Assembly: GCA_964520615.1 (NCBI GenBank)
Contig: CAZFNL010000098.1
Span: forward strand, 1 to 24,550
Reading direction: 5' to 3'
Length of the DNA: 24,550 bases
DNA from: JAMCUI01 sp964520615
GTDB lineage: Bacteria; Patescibacteriota; Microgenomatia; 2-02-FULL-39-11
A program made the translations under genes and the position numbers. The notes beneath the pieces are model-generated. The model worked only from the letters and a program-made list of their open reading frames with translations. It did not search any database and had not been told where the DNA came from. Positions 14,902 through 22,471 of the stretch are shown in pieces. Every line of letters begins with the position of its first letter. Within the stretch, counting starts at the first letter, position 1.

Positions 14902-15117
14902 TTATTTGGAAAATTTATCAAATACAGTACCAAGATTGTCAGATTTGATGAGGTTTACGACATTCTTATCTTTTTGTACAATAATCAACAGCCTTTCTCC
15001 AAGATTTATTTTCAGCTTTTTTCTTATTGCCACCGGCAATGCTACTTGACCCTTACTGGAAACGGTAACCCAACCGGCAAACTGGCTATCATCTGACTCA
15101 TCGTATTTTGCTTTCAT
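14902..15117 (-). CDS. AbrB/SpoVT-type DNA-binding protein
   Basis: The 71-residue product contains the swapped-hairpin AbrB fold: WVTVSSKGQVALPVAIRKKL at 16-35, then INLGERLLIIVQKDKNVVNL. These proteins bind DNA as dimers, as transition-state regulators or as antitoxins of the MazE/VapB type. No toxin gene is adjacent, so a regulator of its own operon is more likely. A promoter TTGACT-17-TAACAT on the minus strand (plus-strand 15149-15154 and 15126-15131) places the start of RNA at or just before the ATG, so the message is probably leaderless. The zinc-ribbon and HEAT genes follow. Confidence 0.85.
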   Translation of the reverse strand: MKAKYDESDDSQFAGWVTVSSKGQVALPVAIRKKLKINLGERLLIIVQKDKNVVNLIKSDNLGTVFDKFSK

Positions 15118-15125
15118 ATGAGGGT

Positions 15126-15154
15126 ATGTTAAAAGCGGAAGAAAGGAAAGTCAA
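15126..15154 (-). promoter_or_regulatory. Promoter of the AbrB operon
   Basis: On the minus strand TTGACT (15149-15154) and TAACAT (15126-15131) are 17 bases apart. Eight bases separate the -10 from the ATG at 15117, which leaves almost no 5' untranslated region. Confidence 0.6.
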
Positions 15155-15239
15155 TGATCGAAAACAAGAAATTTCTTACTCTGAAAGGATTTATATTAAT
15201 GGAAGAATTGAAGAAAAAGTAGCCCTTCACCTAATAAAT

Positions 15240-16100
15240 TTACTGTTTTGTGGCGTACTGGCCGGAGATCCAACCTTCTTTTCCTGTATCGTAGGTTATC
15301 TTATACCAACCGTTCTGCTCATCCGTATATGTATACTTGTCTCCAGGCTTTACCTGGGCGGCTTCTGTTGCTGAGACACTCGGAGCCATACGTACTCGCA
15401 GGAATCCCGTCGGAGTATCTTTTATTACCACATAAGGTCCGTTACCTGCAGTCGTGTTGCTAGTTGATGAAGTAGTACTACCACCTGCTCCCGGAGTCAC
15501 AGTTGCACTTTCTGAAGCTGTCCCACCCTCATTTTGCAGAGCAAGTTGGAAATTGGCTACCAGTTTGAAACCTTTGGTCAGCTCCACTCTGAGAGTCCGG
15601 TTGACAAAACCAGGAGAAGATATCGACACGTCATGTTCACCAGCCACCATATCTTTCAGGAGTAATGGTGCCGCACCTTTCTCCTGTCCGTCAACTATCA
15701 CTGCGGCCGCATCAGGCTGGGTGATAACTGATAGCTGTGCGTCTCCTGCCGGATTTTTCTCCAAAGTAAGTATTTCTCCAGCGCTTGTCAGTTCACTCGG
15801 TCCCAATGTCCTGTCTACATAAGTCAGAAGTGAAGGGTTGAGAGTAACCTTTCCTTGCCAAGACGAGACTTGTGATGAGGAATCCTGGGGTATGAGCTTT
15901 AGAACATAATCTCCTGATTTGTAGTTGGTATCAAACGGAGTTTTACCCATTAGCTTATCGTTGAGGAAGACATTAGCAGTGGGTGTAGCGGTTACTTTGA
16001 GTCCTGCGTTACTTGAGGATCCGGCAAAGACGAATGCATAAAGGGCGTAACCAAGTACTGCAAGAAGCAGAACTACAATAATTATCGCCCTTTTATTCAT
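15240..16100 (-). CDS. Membrane-anchored PEGA-domain protein with C-terminal SH3-like domain
   Basis: From the start MNKR (286 residues) the protein has a signal-anchor helix at about 5-25. Two PEGA-like beta domains follow (VTATPTANVFLNDKLMGKTP, and later QPDAAAVIVDGQEKGAAPLLL with GEHDVSISSPGF), then a Ser/Thr/Gly linker, and a C-terminal bacterial SH3 domain (GFLRVRMAPSVSA...EVKPGDKYTYTD-like, GWYKITYDTGKEGWISGQY). It is thus anchored with a cell-wall-facing region, probably binding envelope polymers. An ATG 12 codons upstream (16136) lies within the promoter itself, since a TTGAAA-17-TAATAT promoter ends seven bases before ATG 16100, so 16100 is preferred. Confidence 0.85.
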   Translation of the reverse strand: MNKRAIIIVVLLLAVLGYALYAFVFAGSSSNAGLKVTATPTANVFLNDKLMGKTPFDTNYKSGDYVLKLIPQDSSSQVSSWQGKVTLNPSLLTYVDRTLGPSELTSAGEILTLEKNPAGDAQLSVITQPDAAAVIVDGQEKGAAPLLLKDMVAGEHDVSISSPGFVNRTLRVELTKGFKLVANFQLALQNEGGTASESATVTPGAGGSTTSSTSNTTAGNGPYVVIKDTPTGFLRVRMAPSVSATEAAQVKPGDKYTYTDEQNGWYKITYDTGKEGWISGQYATKQ

Positions 16101-16107
16101 ATGCCTT

Positions 16108-16136
16108 ATATTATCAGGAGTCTGCCATTTTTTCAA
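16108..16136 (-). promoter_or_regulatory. Promoter of the PEGA-SH3 gene
   Basis: On the minus strand TTGAAA (16131-16136) and TAATAT (16108-16113) are 17 bases apart, with TG one base before the -10. Seven bases separate the -10 from the ATG at 16100, so the message would be leaderless. This settles the start codon. Confidence 0.7.
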
Positions 16137-16191
16137 GGAAGGTAAAATGCGAATTTGAGGCTAAATAAGCCTGAAGCCAATACCCGATACC

Positions 16192-16226
16192 TTGACATAT
16201 TAGCACTCTATATGCTAGACTGCTAA
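16192..16226 (+). promoter_or_regulatory. hsp20 promoter with overlapping CIRCE-type operator
   Basis: TTGACA (16192-16197) and TAGACT (16216-16221), with TG one base before the latter, are 18 bases apart. TTAGCACTC (16200-16208), a nine-base spacer, and GACTGCTAA (16218-16226) match the CIRCE operator TTAGCACTC-N9-GAGTGCTAA with one difference. HrcA bound here would cover the -10. A GAGGAGGTG ribosome site follows at 16232-16240. Confidence 0.85.
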
Positions 16227-16245
16227 TAAGAGAGGAGGTGAGAAT

Positions 16246-16665
16246 ATGGCAATAATAAGATGGGATCCTTTCAATCTACCCGGATTTTTCACCAGATGGC
16301 CCTCTTCCGAAGACAACGAGTGGCCGGAGGTGAGTCTCAACGAAGGCATGGATGTTTATGAGACCGAAAGCGAAGTGGTAGTAAAGGCTGCTGTACCAGG
16401 AATTACAGCAGACAAGGTGGAAGTGACCTTTGAAGACGGAGTTCTAAGAATAAAAGCCCACACTGAGGAATCTACCGAGGAAAAGAAAAAGAAAAAAGTC
16501 GTTTACAAACAGCAAAGAGTATCGGCTTTTGACTATACCACCTCGCTTCCCCGCGCCATTGACAGCGATAGGATAACTGCCGAGGTGACAGACGGAGTTG
16601 TAACTGTCAAAGCCCCGATTTCTCCAGCTGCCAAGGCTAAAAAGATAACAGTAAAGGGTAAATAA
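16246..16665 (+). CDS. hsp20: Small heat-shock protein, Hsp20/alpha-crystallin family
   Basis: An ATP-independent holdase that keeps unfolding proteins soluble. The 139-residue protein has a short aromatic N-terminal arm (WDPFNLPGFF), an alpha-crystallin domain from about residue 33 to 128 containing VKAAVPGITADKVEVTFEDG and the closing EVTDGVVTVKAP, and an ITV tripeptide near the C-terminus in the place of the I-x-I oligomer motif. A charged stretch of Glu and Lys (EESTEEKKKKK) lies in the middle. Translation starts from a strong GAGGAGGTG site. Its promoter is overlapped by a CIRCE-like element, so HrcA heat-shock control is probable, shared with the groES-groEL genes facing it across a common terminator. 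Confidence 0.93.
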   Translation: MAIIRWDPFNLPGFFTRWPSSEDNEWPEVSLNEGMDVYETESEVVVKAAVPGITADKVEVTFEDGVLRIKAHTEESTEEKKKKKVVYKQQRVSAFDYTTSLPRAIDSDRITAEVTDGVVTVKAPISPAAKAKKITVKGK

Positions 16666-16692
16666 GAGCGTTAAAATTGAGATCTCAAAAAC

Positions 16693-16723
16693 AAAAAGCC
16701 CCGCGTCTGACGCGGGGCTTTTT
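16693..16723. terminator. Bidirectional intrinsic terminator between hsp20 and groEL
   Basis: GCCCCGCG (16698-16705), loop TCTGA, CGCGGGGC (16711-16718), flanked by A5 and T5, so the structure works on both strands. It serves hsp20 (ends 16665, plus) and groEL (ends 16767, minus). Confidence 0.93.
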
Positions 16724-16766
16724 AATTTCACTTAATTTAATTCTTTTTCCGCAATTCTAATTATCT

Positions 16767-18404
16767 TTAATAATCCATCCCGCCCATTCCTCCACCAGCA
16801 GGCATAGCAGGAGCTTCTTTCTTCTCAGGAATATCGGTTATGAGAGCCTCAGTGGTCAAAATCATGGCACCCACCGAGACTGCATTTTGTAAAGCCGACC
16901 TTGTCACTTTGGCCGGATCGACAATTCCCGCCGCCAGCATGGACTCAAATTTCATATTGTAGGCGTTGAAACCATAATCGGTTTCTTTTGCTTCTTCCAC
17001 TTTTCTCAATACCCAACCTGAATCCGCGCCTGCATTTTGGGCTATACCCCGGACTGGTTCAGCCAATGCCCGATAAAGTATATCCAGTCCCACTTTTTCA
17101 TCTTCAGATTCGGTATCTTTTTTCATCTTCTCAAGTACCGCTCTGGCACGCAAAAGTGCTACTCCGCCGCCCGGGACAATTCCTTCCTCAATGGCAGCTT
17201 TGGTTGCAGAAACAGCATCATTTACTCTTTCCTTTTTCTCCTTCATCTCTATCTCCGTTGCCGCTCCAACATTTATGACAGCTACACCTCCTGAAAGTTT
17301 AGCCAGTCTTTCCTCAAGTTTCTCCCGGTCAAACTCGGAGGTAGTGCTTTCTATTTCTCTTTTAAGCTGGGCGATTCTGGCATCTATTGCTCTTTTCTCA
17401 CCTTTGCCACCTATGATGCGGCAGTTTTCTTTGTCTGCCCAGACTTTGTCAGCCCTTCCGCAATCTTCCACAGTCACATTATCAAGCTTACGGCCCATAT
17501 CCTCTGAGATCACTTTTCCGCCTGTCAGGATGGCAATATCCTCAAGCATGGCTTTCCTGCGGTCTCCAAATCCAGGAGCCTTTATCGCTACAGAGTTGAA
17601 AGTCCCTTTCAATTTATTTACTACCAATGTGGCCAACGCTTCGCCTTCTATCTCGTCAGCGATAATAACAAGGTTCTTGGAGACTTTGACAAAATTCTCC
17701 AGAAATGGCAAAAGATCCTGTATGGAAGTAATCTTCTTGTCGGTTATCAGAAGATAGGGATCTTCTATCTCCACTTCCATCTTGTCCGCGTTTGTGACGA
17801 AGTATGGAGATGCAAAACCTTTGTCAAACTCCATACCTTCCTTCAGGTCATAATTCATTTCCAGACCTTTTCCTTCCTCGACAGTCACTACACCATCTTT
17901 GCCGACTTTCTCAAGAGCCTCGGCAATAAGATTGCCTATTGCAGGATCTGCGGCTGAGACTGTGGCTACCTGTGCTATCTCATTCCGACCCTTTACTTTT
18001 TTAGCCATTTTCTTTATCTCTGCTACGACTGCCTCCATACCCTTATCCAATCCGTGCTTGAGCATCATAGGATTGGCACCTGCTGTGATAATTTTCAGAC
18101 CGTCGTTGACTATAGCCTGAGTCAAAAGGGTAGCTGTGGTGGTACCGTCACCGGTATCATCATTGGTTTTGCTGGCTGCCTCTTTTACCAGTTGAGCACC
18201 CATATTTTCAAACGGGTCGGCTAATTCTATCTCTTTGGCTACTGTGACACCATCGTGTACAACATTTGGTGCTCCCCATTTTTTATCAATAGCGACATTA
18301 CGTCCTTTTGGACCAAGCGTAGTCACCACTGCTTTAGCAAGCACATTGACGCCTTTTAATAGCTGTTGCCTGGCGTCCTCGGCAAATTGCAACTGTTTTG
18401 CCAT
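16767..18404 (-). CDS. groEL: 60 kDa chaperonin GroEL
   Basis: The double-ring ATP-driven folding chamber of the cytosol. The 545-residue length is standard. Visible are KGRNVAIDKKWGAP near 33-46, DGVTVAKEIEL near 51-61, the ATP loop DDTGDGTTTATLL near 86-98, the apical FVTNADKMEVEIEDPYLLITD region near 203-222, VPGGGVALLRA near 410-420 and the Gly-Met tail GGGMGGMDY. An AGGAGGA ribosome site stands at 18408-18414 (minus strand). It lies 115 bases after groES on the same strand, with no clear promoter or terminator between, so it should be transcribed from the CIRCE-controlled groES promoter. Confidence 0.98.
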   Translation of the reverse strand: MAKQLQFAEDARQQLLKGVNVLAKAVVTTLGPKGRNVAIDKKWGAPNVVHDGVTVAKEIELADPFENMGAQLVKEAASKTNDDTGDGTTTATLLTQAIVNDGLKIITAGANPMMLKHGLDKGMEAVVAEIKKMAKKVKGRNEIAQVATVSAADPAIGNLIAEALEKVGKDGVVTVEEGKGLEMNYDLKEGMEFDKGFASPYFVTNADKMEVEIEDPYLLITDKKITSIQDLLPFLENFVKVSKNLVIIADEIEGEALATLVVNKLKGTFNSVAIKAPGFGDRRKAMLEDIAILTGGKVISEDMGRKLDNVTVEDCGRADKVWADKENCRIIGGKGEKRAIDARIAQLKREIESTTSEFDREKLEERLAKLSGGVAVINVGAATEIEMKEKKERVNDAVSATKAAIEEGIVPGGGVALLRARAVLEKMKKDTESEDEKVGLDILYRALAEPVRGIAQNAGADSGWVLRKVEEAKETDYGFNAYNMKFESMLAAGIVDPAKVTRSALQNAVSVGAMILTTEALITDIPEKKEAPAMPAGGGMGGMDY

Positions 18405-18519
18405 ATATCCTCCTTTAGAAATTGATTAAGAAAAATTTATAATTTTTAGTAATTACAATTTCTTAAGCTTACCACTCAAAAATCTTCTTCCTCTATATTG
18501 GGCAAGATTGAGGCAAGTT

Positions 18520-18822
18520 TTACTCTACTACCGCCAATATATCTTTTTGTTCAACCAAAAGCCATTCCTCATTGCCCACTTTGACTTCATTTCCGCCCCA
18601 TTTCTTGTACATCACTTTCTGTCCGACCTTTACCATTATTACTGTTTTTTTACCTTCATTATCCACTCCGCCAGGACCCACTGCCATAATCTGGCCTATC
18701 TGGGGTTTCTCCTTGGCTGTCTCGGGTAATACTATTCCTGAGGGTGTTTTCGTCTCTTCCTCAAGAGGTTTGACTAGGACATAGTCAAAAAGCGGCTTTA
18801 TAGATTTTGCATTAATGGACAT
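18520..18822 (-). CDS. groES: 10 kDa co-chaperonin GroES
   Basis: The heptameric lid of GroEL. The 100-residue product has IKPLFDYVLVKPLEEE at the start, the mobile loop TKTPSGIVLPETAKEKP (with the IVL tripeptide that docks to GroEL) and the closing KDILAVVE strand. A GGAGGT ribosome site (plus-strand 18827-18832) precedes ATG 18822. Its promoter and a CIRCE-type element lie directly upstream, and groEL follows, so the pair forms the usual heat-shock operon. Confidence 0.97.
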   Translation of the reverse strand: MSINAKSIKPLFDYVLVKPLEEETKTPSGIVLPETAKEKPQIGQIMAVGPGGVDNEGKKTVIMVKVGQKVMYKKWGGNEVKVGNEEWLLVEQKDILAVVE

Positions 18823-18844
18823 ATTTACCTCCTTTTTTAATAAT

Positions 18845-18898
18845 TTAGCACTTAATTCAAGTGACTGCTATTTTAATTAATGAAAAAAATCTTGTCAA
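18845..18898 (-). promoter_or_regulatory. groES-groEL promoter with CIRCE-type operator
   Basis: On the minus strand TTGACA (18893-18898) and TAAAAT (18870-18875) are 17 bases apart. The plus strand reads TTAGCACTT (18845-18853), nine bases, GACTGCTAT (18863-18871), an imperfect CIRCE element that overlaps the -10 by two bases and covers the start of RNA. The GACTGCTA arm is the same variant as in the hsp20 operator. Confidence 0.8.
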
Positions 18899-19125
18899 GA
18901 GGTAGATTGACCTTATCCTGGTTATTAGTTGCTCGCCTACCTGTTAGACAGTTTGATTGTTAGATGCTAACCAGTATTTGTTTGTTTGTGAAATATATAA
19001 AAATGAGAAATACATTGAGTATAAAAAGTGAAGCAAGTAGAAATTTTTGAAGATCGCATACGGAATTATTATTCCAACTTTTCTAACGAGGAAATATATT
19101 TAATATATAATAAATGTCATAATAT
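18899..19125. other. Intergenic region between the groES promoter and the PEBP gene
   Basis: Together with the groES leader this makes about 300 bases without a gene. CTGGTTA (18918-18924) and TAACCAG (18968-18974) are perfect inverted arms around several GTTAG repeats. Copy B of the intergenic repeat lies at 19020-19078. A TATAAT at 19106-19111 could be the -10 of the gene at 19126, but no good -35 is seen. Confidence 0.4.
19020..19078 (+). repeat. Diverged intergenic repeat, copy B
   Basis: Aligns without gaps to 12372-12430. It carries AAATTTTTG (19041-19049), ATCGCA (19053-19058) and a perfect hairpin GGAAT-TATT-ATTCC (19062-19075). Both copies precede genes for membrane-anchored proteins on the plus strand, about 50 to 110 bases before the ATG. 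Confidence 0.55.
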
Positions 19126-19719
19126 ATGCCTTCACAGAAAACGCCCGTTGCCATAATTGCTATAATTATTCTGATTGCAGCTGTGATTTTTACACTGTCT
19201 CAAAAAAATCAAAGTAAAAAGAATATCCCGGTAGGAAAAAGTCCTGAAATTTCTGTAAACATAAAAACACGAAACCAAAATATGATACTAAAAAGCTCTG
19301 CATTTTCAGATAACCAAACTATCCCTGCAGTCTACACCTGCGACGGAAAAAATGTCAGTCCTCCTCTAACTATTGCTGAAGTTCCCGCCGAAGCCAAAAG
19401 CCTAGCTCTTATTGTTGAGGATCCAGACGCGCCTGCAGGCACCTGGTATCATTGGCTCGTCTGGAATATTAACCCTGCCACTAAGGAGATTAGACAAGAA
19501 GCTACAATTTCAGAAACAGTTGAGGGTACTAACAGTTTCGGTAAGATCGGTTACGGTGGACCGTGTCCCCCATCCGGCACCCATCACTATATATTTACTC
19601 TTTATGCTTTGGATTCTGACGTCTCCCTTCCGCCTTCTACCACAGCCAACAAGCTGAAAGAGGCTATAAATAGCCATATTATTACCCAAACATCACTCAC
19701 CGGGCTTTATCGCCACTAA
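19126..19719 (+). CDS. YbhB/YbcL-type PEBP (Raf kinase inhibitor-like) protein, membrane-anchored
   Basis: The 197-residue protein has a hydrophobic anchor at about residues 7-25, so the main domain is outside the membrane. It is a phosphatidylethanolamine-binding-protein fold of the bacterial YbhB/YbcL type: YTCDGKNVSPPL near 66-77, VEDPDAPAGTWYHWLVWNI near 97-115 and GYGGPCPPSGTHHYIFTLYA near 145-164, which line the anion-binding pocket. The physiological ligand is not known in bacteria. It is convergent with the nucleotidyltransferase-like gene, with only 12 bases between. No Shine-Dalgarno is visible. Confidence 0.9.
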   Translation: MPSQKTPVAIIAIIILIAAVIFTLSQKNQSKKNIPVGKSPEISVNIKTRNQNMILKSSAFSDNQTIPAVYTCDGKNVSPPLTIAEVPAEAKSLALIVEDPDAPAGTWYHWLVWNINPATKEIRQEATISETVEGTNSFGKIGYGGPCPPSGTHHYIFTLYALDSDVSLPPSTTANKLKEAINSHIITQTSLTGLYRH

Positions 19720-19731
19720 AATAGTCCCTAG

Positions 19732-20607
19732 CTACTCTATCTTCTCCAAATATTTTTTTATCACCCAACTTCTGGCATCATGAGGGTGAAAACGGATATA
19801 ATGCGAGGAAACCACTTCGGAAGTTAATCTGCCTTTCATATACCAAATTTGTATAGACATAAACAAACTCTCAAACATCCTAAAAATTGAGATAATAATT
19901 TTTGCGAAAAAAGTATCCTGTTCTCCCGTCTTTCCTCTTATCTTTCTTATATTCTTCCAGTCAACAGCATTGGGTAAAAACTTTTCCGCCCAAATATTTT
20001 CCTTCAAAAACGCAAAGTAGGTATCACTTTTTTCCAAGAGAGGTACCAACTGGACAACTTCATGAGCTGCAAATAGATCCCTTTCATTTTTGGCAAGCTG
20101 CAAATGACCTACTTCCATAAACATATTCAAACAAATCTTATCTTTTATTTCTCTTCCCACTCTTTTCCTCCTTTGTCCCAAAATACCAAAAAGGGTTGTT
20201 GATAAAAATCTGGTCAACCAAAGACATCCAGGAGAAGAAATAATAATAAAATCGATATCATCATCCCTATCGGCATTCTGCAGCGCCAGTGCTCCGGTGA
20301 CACCAACCAACATTATACTTGGAATATACTGCAATATATTTGCCGCCCTTCTCGCAATTTCCATCTTTGTTTCCGACCAGCTCTCTCTTTTTTTTCTCAA
20401 GTCTACTAACTTTTTTCTACCATTTAGGAAAAACATGCCATCTTTGTTTCCTAGCCAATTTTGATTTTTCAAAGATTTTTCGACTGCGCATTGTGAAGAC
20501 TTTATCCCGATAAGATATTTGTATACTTCATCAGCTTTCAGCGGATAGCTGAAAATGTCAGCATAAGAGAGAGTTTTTAAGATGGCATCTATAAGTCTCT
20601 GAGACAT
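19732..20607 (-). CDS. Nucleotidyltransferase-fold protein of unknown function
   Basis: The 291-residue protein has an N-terminal helical part that looks like a winged helix (DIFSYPLKADEVYKYLIG), followed by GVTGALALQNADRDDDIDFIII at 102-123 (quoted in part: GVTGALA and DDDIDFIII). Gly102 to Gly105 and the acidic pair near Asp116 and Asp118 resemble the G-[ST]-x-D-x-D core of polymerase-beta-type nucleotidyltransferases. The Ser of the core is Thr or Ala here. A C-terminal helical part with a hydrophobic segment near 235-252 follows. It lies downstream of the solute-binding protein gene, 104 bases away, with its own TATAAT (plus-strand 20634-20639). Role unknown. Confidence 0.6.
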   Translation of the reverse strand: MSQRLIDAILKTLSYADIFSYPLKADEVYKYLIGIKSSQCAVEKSLKNQNWLGNKDGMFFLNGRKKLVDLRKKRESWSETKMEIARRAANILQYIPSIMLVGVTGALALQNADRDDDIDFIIISSPGCLWLTRFLSTTLFGILGQRRKRVGREIKDKICLNMFMEVGHLQLAKNERDLFAAHEVVQLVPLLEKSDTYFAFLKENIWAEKFLPNAVDWKNIRKIRGKTGEQDTFFAKIIISIFRMFESLFMSIQIWYMKGRLTSEVVSSHYIRFHPHDARSWVIKKYLEKIE

Positions 20608-20711
20608 AAGTAAATAAAAAACAGGCAGAAGAGATTATACTAGAAAAAGCAAAATTGGAATACTAAATTAGCAGGACCAGTAAACTAATATTGATAGATT
20701 AAGAATAGAAA

Positions 20712-22433
20712 TTATTGTGAAACTGAACTGATGCCAAATCTTGTGAATATCTGCTTGAATCCGTTATCCGCTGTTTTGAATGCCGTTTCGGGACTGGTAC
20801 CCTGTGAAAGAGAATTGACCGCATCCTTGAGATATTTTATCAGGCTTGAATCTATCCCAGTATCCCCGTCGTTTGTCCTTTCAGCAAGATAAAAAGATTT
20901 CATTGTTGGAGCTTCTGTGATAAGAGGTGCAATATACGGATTGCTAGACAACTCTTTGCCCAAATCTACCCGAGAATAAGGTTCGCCGAAAAGTTGCCGT
21001 TGCTGAGCCTCGGCGGTATAAAGCTTCTTCATCGTATCCGCCTGGGAAAGATATTTTAAGAAATCCCACGCGGCTTCAGGATTCTTACTTTTGGAAGAAA
21101 CACCTTCCACCCAATATGTCGCCCAATTCACAGACTGACATGGTGGTTTATCACATGGTAACTGCGGCACGGGCGCCGTCTTAAACTGCAAGCCTGTATT
21201 TTTTGCCAGCTGTTGTATGGCAAAAATCTGCCAGCTGGGCGCAATCACCATCGCCACTTTGCCTCCTGCAAAAGCAACCACAGAGTTATCCAAAGTGTCG
21301 TCCCAAGAATTATTCGGAACCTCAGAAAACTTATGATAAAAGGTCAAGGCATCTGTTGCACAAGTAGTGCTGGAAGGATCGGCACAGGCAAAAAGCGATT
21401 TGACCATTTGCGTACCGTTTTGCAACATCATAAGTCCCAGTATGTCACTGAAATTTTCGATATTTTCGGCAGTCCCCAAAGCGATAGCTGAAGTAACTAT
21501 TTTATTATCCTGCTTTACTGTCAACTTCGGTACTGCATTTTGCACGTCATCCCAAGTGACAGGCACAGGTACATTGGCGCCTTTTAATATGTTTTCGTTA
21601 TAAATAAGCATCAATCCATCAATTTCCAAAGGTATGCCATAATAATTACCGCTAACTTTCAGATCATCTGAAACCACAGGATAAAACGTCTTGACATAGT
21701 CGGCGTCGGAATAGACGGTCTTTGGCATGGGAGAAAGATAATTTATCATCATGGGTATCCATGTATTGTGGAAGCGGTAGATATCCGGACCGTCACCACG
21801 GTCTATGGCCGCCTGCAATCTCTCCCGGTACTGCTTCTGGTCCTGTATGACGTAATCTATAGTAATGTTGGGGTGTGATTTCTGATAGGAATCAATGATC
21901 GGCTGCATGACAGATTTATCTTCCCAAAGCCCCCAATAAGTCAGCTTTATATTCTGGTCAACCGGCTTATTGTTTCTTTTCCCAAGAACTGCCATAAAAA
22001 GAAATGCTACGACAAAAAGGATTATCAAAACAGCAAAAACAATTACCATCATTTTCTTTTTTCCATCCTGGGCATACGGTGAGTACATACCATTGCCTGA
22101 TCCGGCAGGGGGATAACCGCCACCCGGCTGACCTGGTCCAACATTTTCTGAGGTAATTTGCGGCTGTGGCGGATACGGCTCTTGGCCGGTCATATTTGTC
22201 TGCTGTGGAAGTTCTTCCGGAGCAGCGGCACTTCCGTATGATCCCTCCTGGTATTGACCTGCTGCGTCGGTTTTTGCCTCTTCGGGAGCAGCAGCAGCTT
22301 CATATGCTGACTCCTCTCTATTGCTGAAAATTTCGCCTGCCGGCTGAGAGCCTTGTGACTGGCTACCTTGCGGATTTTGGTTCTGGTTGCCTTGCGGATT
22401 TTGGCTGAAATTATCTTTTGGTAAATTATCCAT
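20712..22433 (-). CDS. Membrane-anchored extracellular solute-binding protein (family 1) with long cytosolic tail
   Basis: The 573-residue protein has an N-terminal tail of about 125 residues rich in Gln, Asn, Pro, Gly and Ala, with short internal repeats (NPQG, AAAPEE). One membrane helix follows at about 128-150, then a periplasmic-binding fold with LTYWGLWEDKSVMQPIIDSY near 164-183 and GIPLEIDGLMLIYNENIL near 260-277, typical of sugar-type ABC binding proteins. Two Cys pairs (CADPSSTTC, CDKPPC) could form disulfides. There is no lipobox and no permease or ATPase gene in the window. It could deliver solute to a distant transporter or serve as an anchored sensor. The gene starts 30 bases from the preferred VanW start, divergently. 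Confidence 0.85.
   Translation of the reverse strand: MDNLPKDNFSQNPQGNQNQNPQGSQSQGSQPAGEIFSNREESAYEAAAAPEEAKTDAAGQYQEGSYGSAAAPEELPQQTNMTGQEPYPPQPQITSENVGPGQPGGGYPPAGSGNGMYSPYAQDGKKKMMVIVFAVLIILFVVAFLFMAVLGKRNNKPVDQNIKLTYWGLWEDKSVMQPIIDSYQKSHPNITIDYVIQDQKQYRERLQAAIDRGDGPDIYRFHNTWIPMMINYLSPMPKTVYSDADYVKTFYPVVSDDLKVSGNYYGIPLEIDGLMLIYNENILKGANVPVPVTWDDVQNAVPKLTVKQDNKIVTSAIALGTAENIENFSDILGLMMLQNGTQMVKSLFACADPSSTTCATDALTFYHKFSEVPNNSWDDTLDNSVVAFAGGKVAMVIAPSWQIFAIQQLAKNTGLQFKTAPVPQLPCDKPPCQSVNWATYWVEGVSSKSKNPEAAWDFLKYLSQADTMKKLYTAEAQQRQLFGEPYSRVDLGKELSSNPYIAPLITEAPTMKSFYLAERTNDGDTGIDSSLIKYLKDAVNSLSQGTSPETAFKTADNGFKQIFTRFGISSVSQ
22366..22404. repeat. Short tandem repeat inside the solute-binding protein tail
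   Basis: CCTTGCGGATTTTGG occurs at 22366-22380 and again at 22390-22404, a 24-base period. On the minus strand it encodes the NQNPQG repeats of the tail, so the low-complexity region is likely to grow and shrink by slippage. Confidence 0.6.
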
Positions 22434-22442
22434 CCTTATGTT

Positions 22443-22471
22443 ATGATAACCGCAACATTAGCTATGGTCAA
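22443..22471 (-). promoter_or_regulatory. Promoter of the solute-binding protein gene
   Basis: On the minus strand TTGACC (22466-22471) and TATCAT (22443-22448) are 17 bases apart. The -10 is nine bases from ATG 22433. The -35 lies inside the first codons of vanW on the other strand, and TATGAT on the plus strand (22442-22447) may be the vanW -10, so the two promoters share bases. Confidence 0.55.

Noticed and set aside
17191..17757. Plus-strand ORF of 188 codons
   Set aside because: Antisense to groEL, with low-complexity Ser/Leu-rich translation and no recognisable domain.
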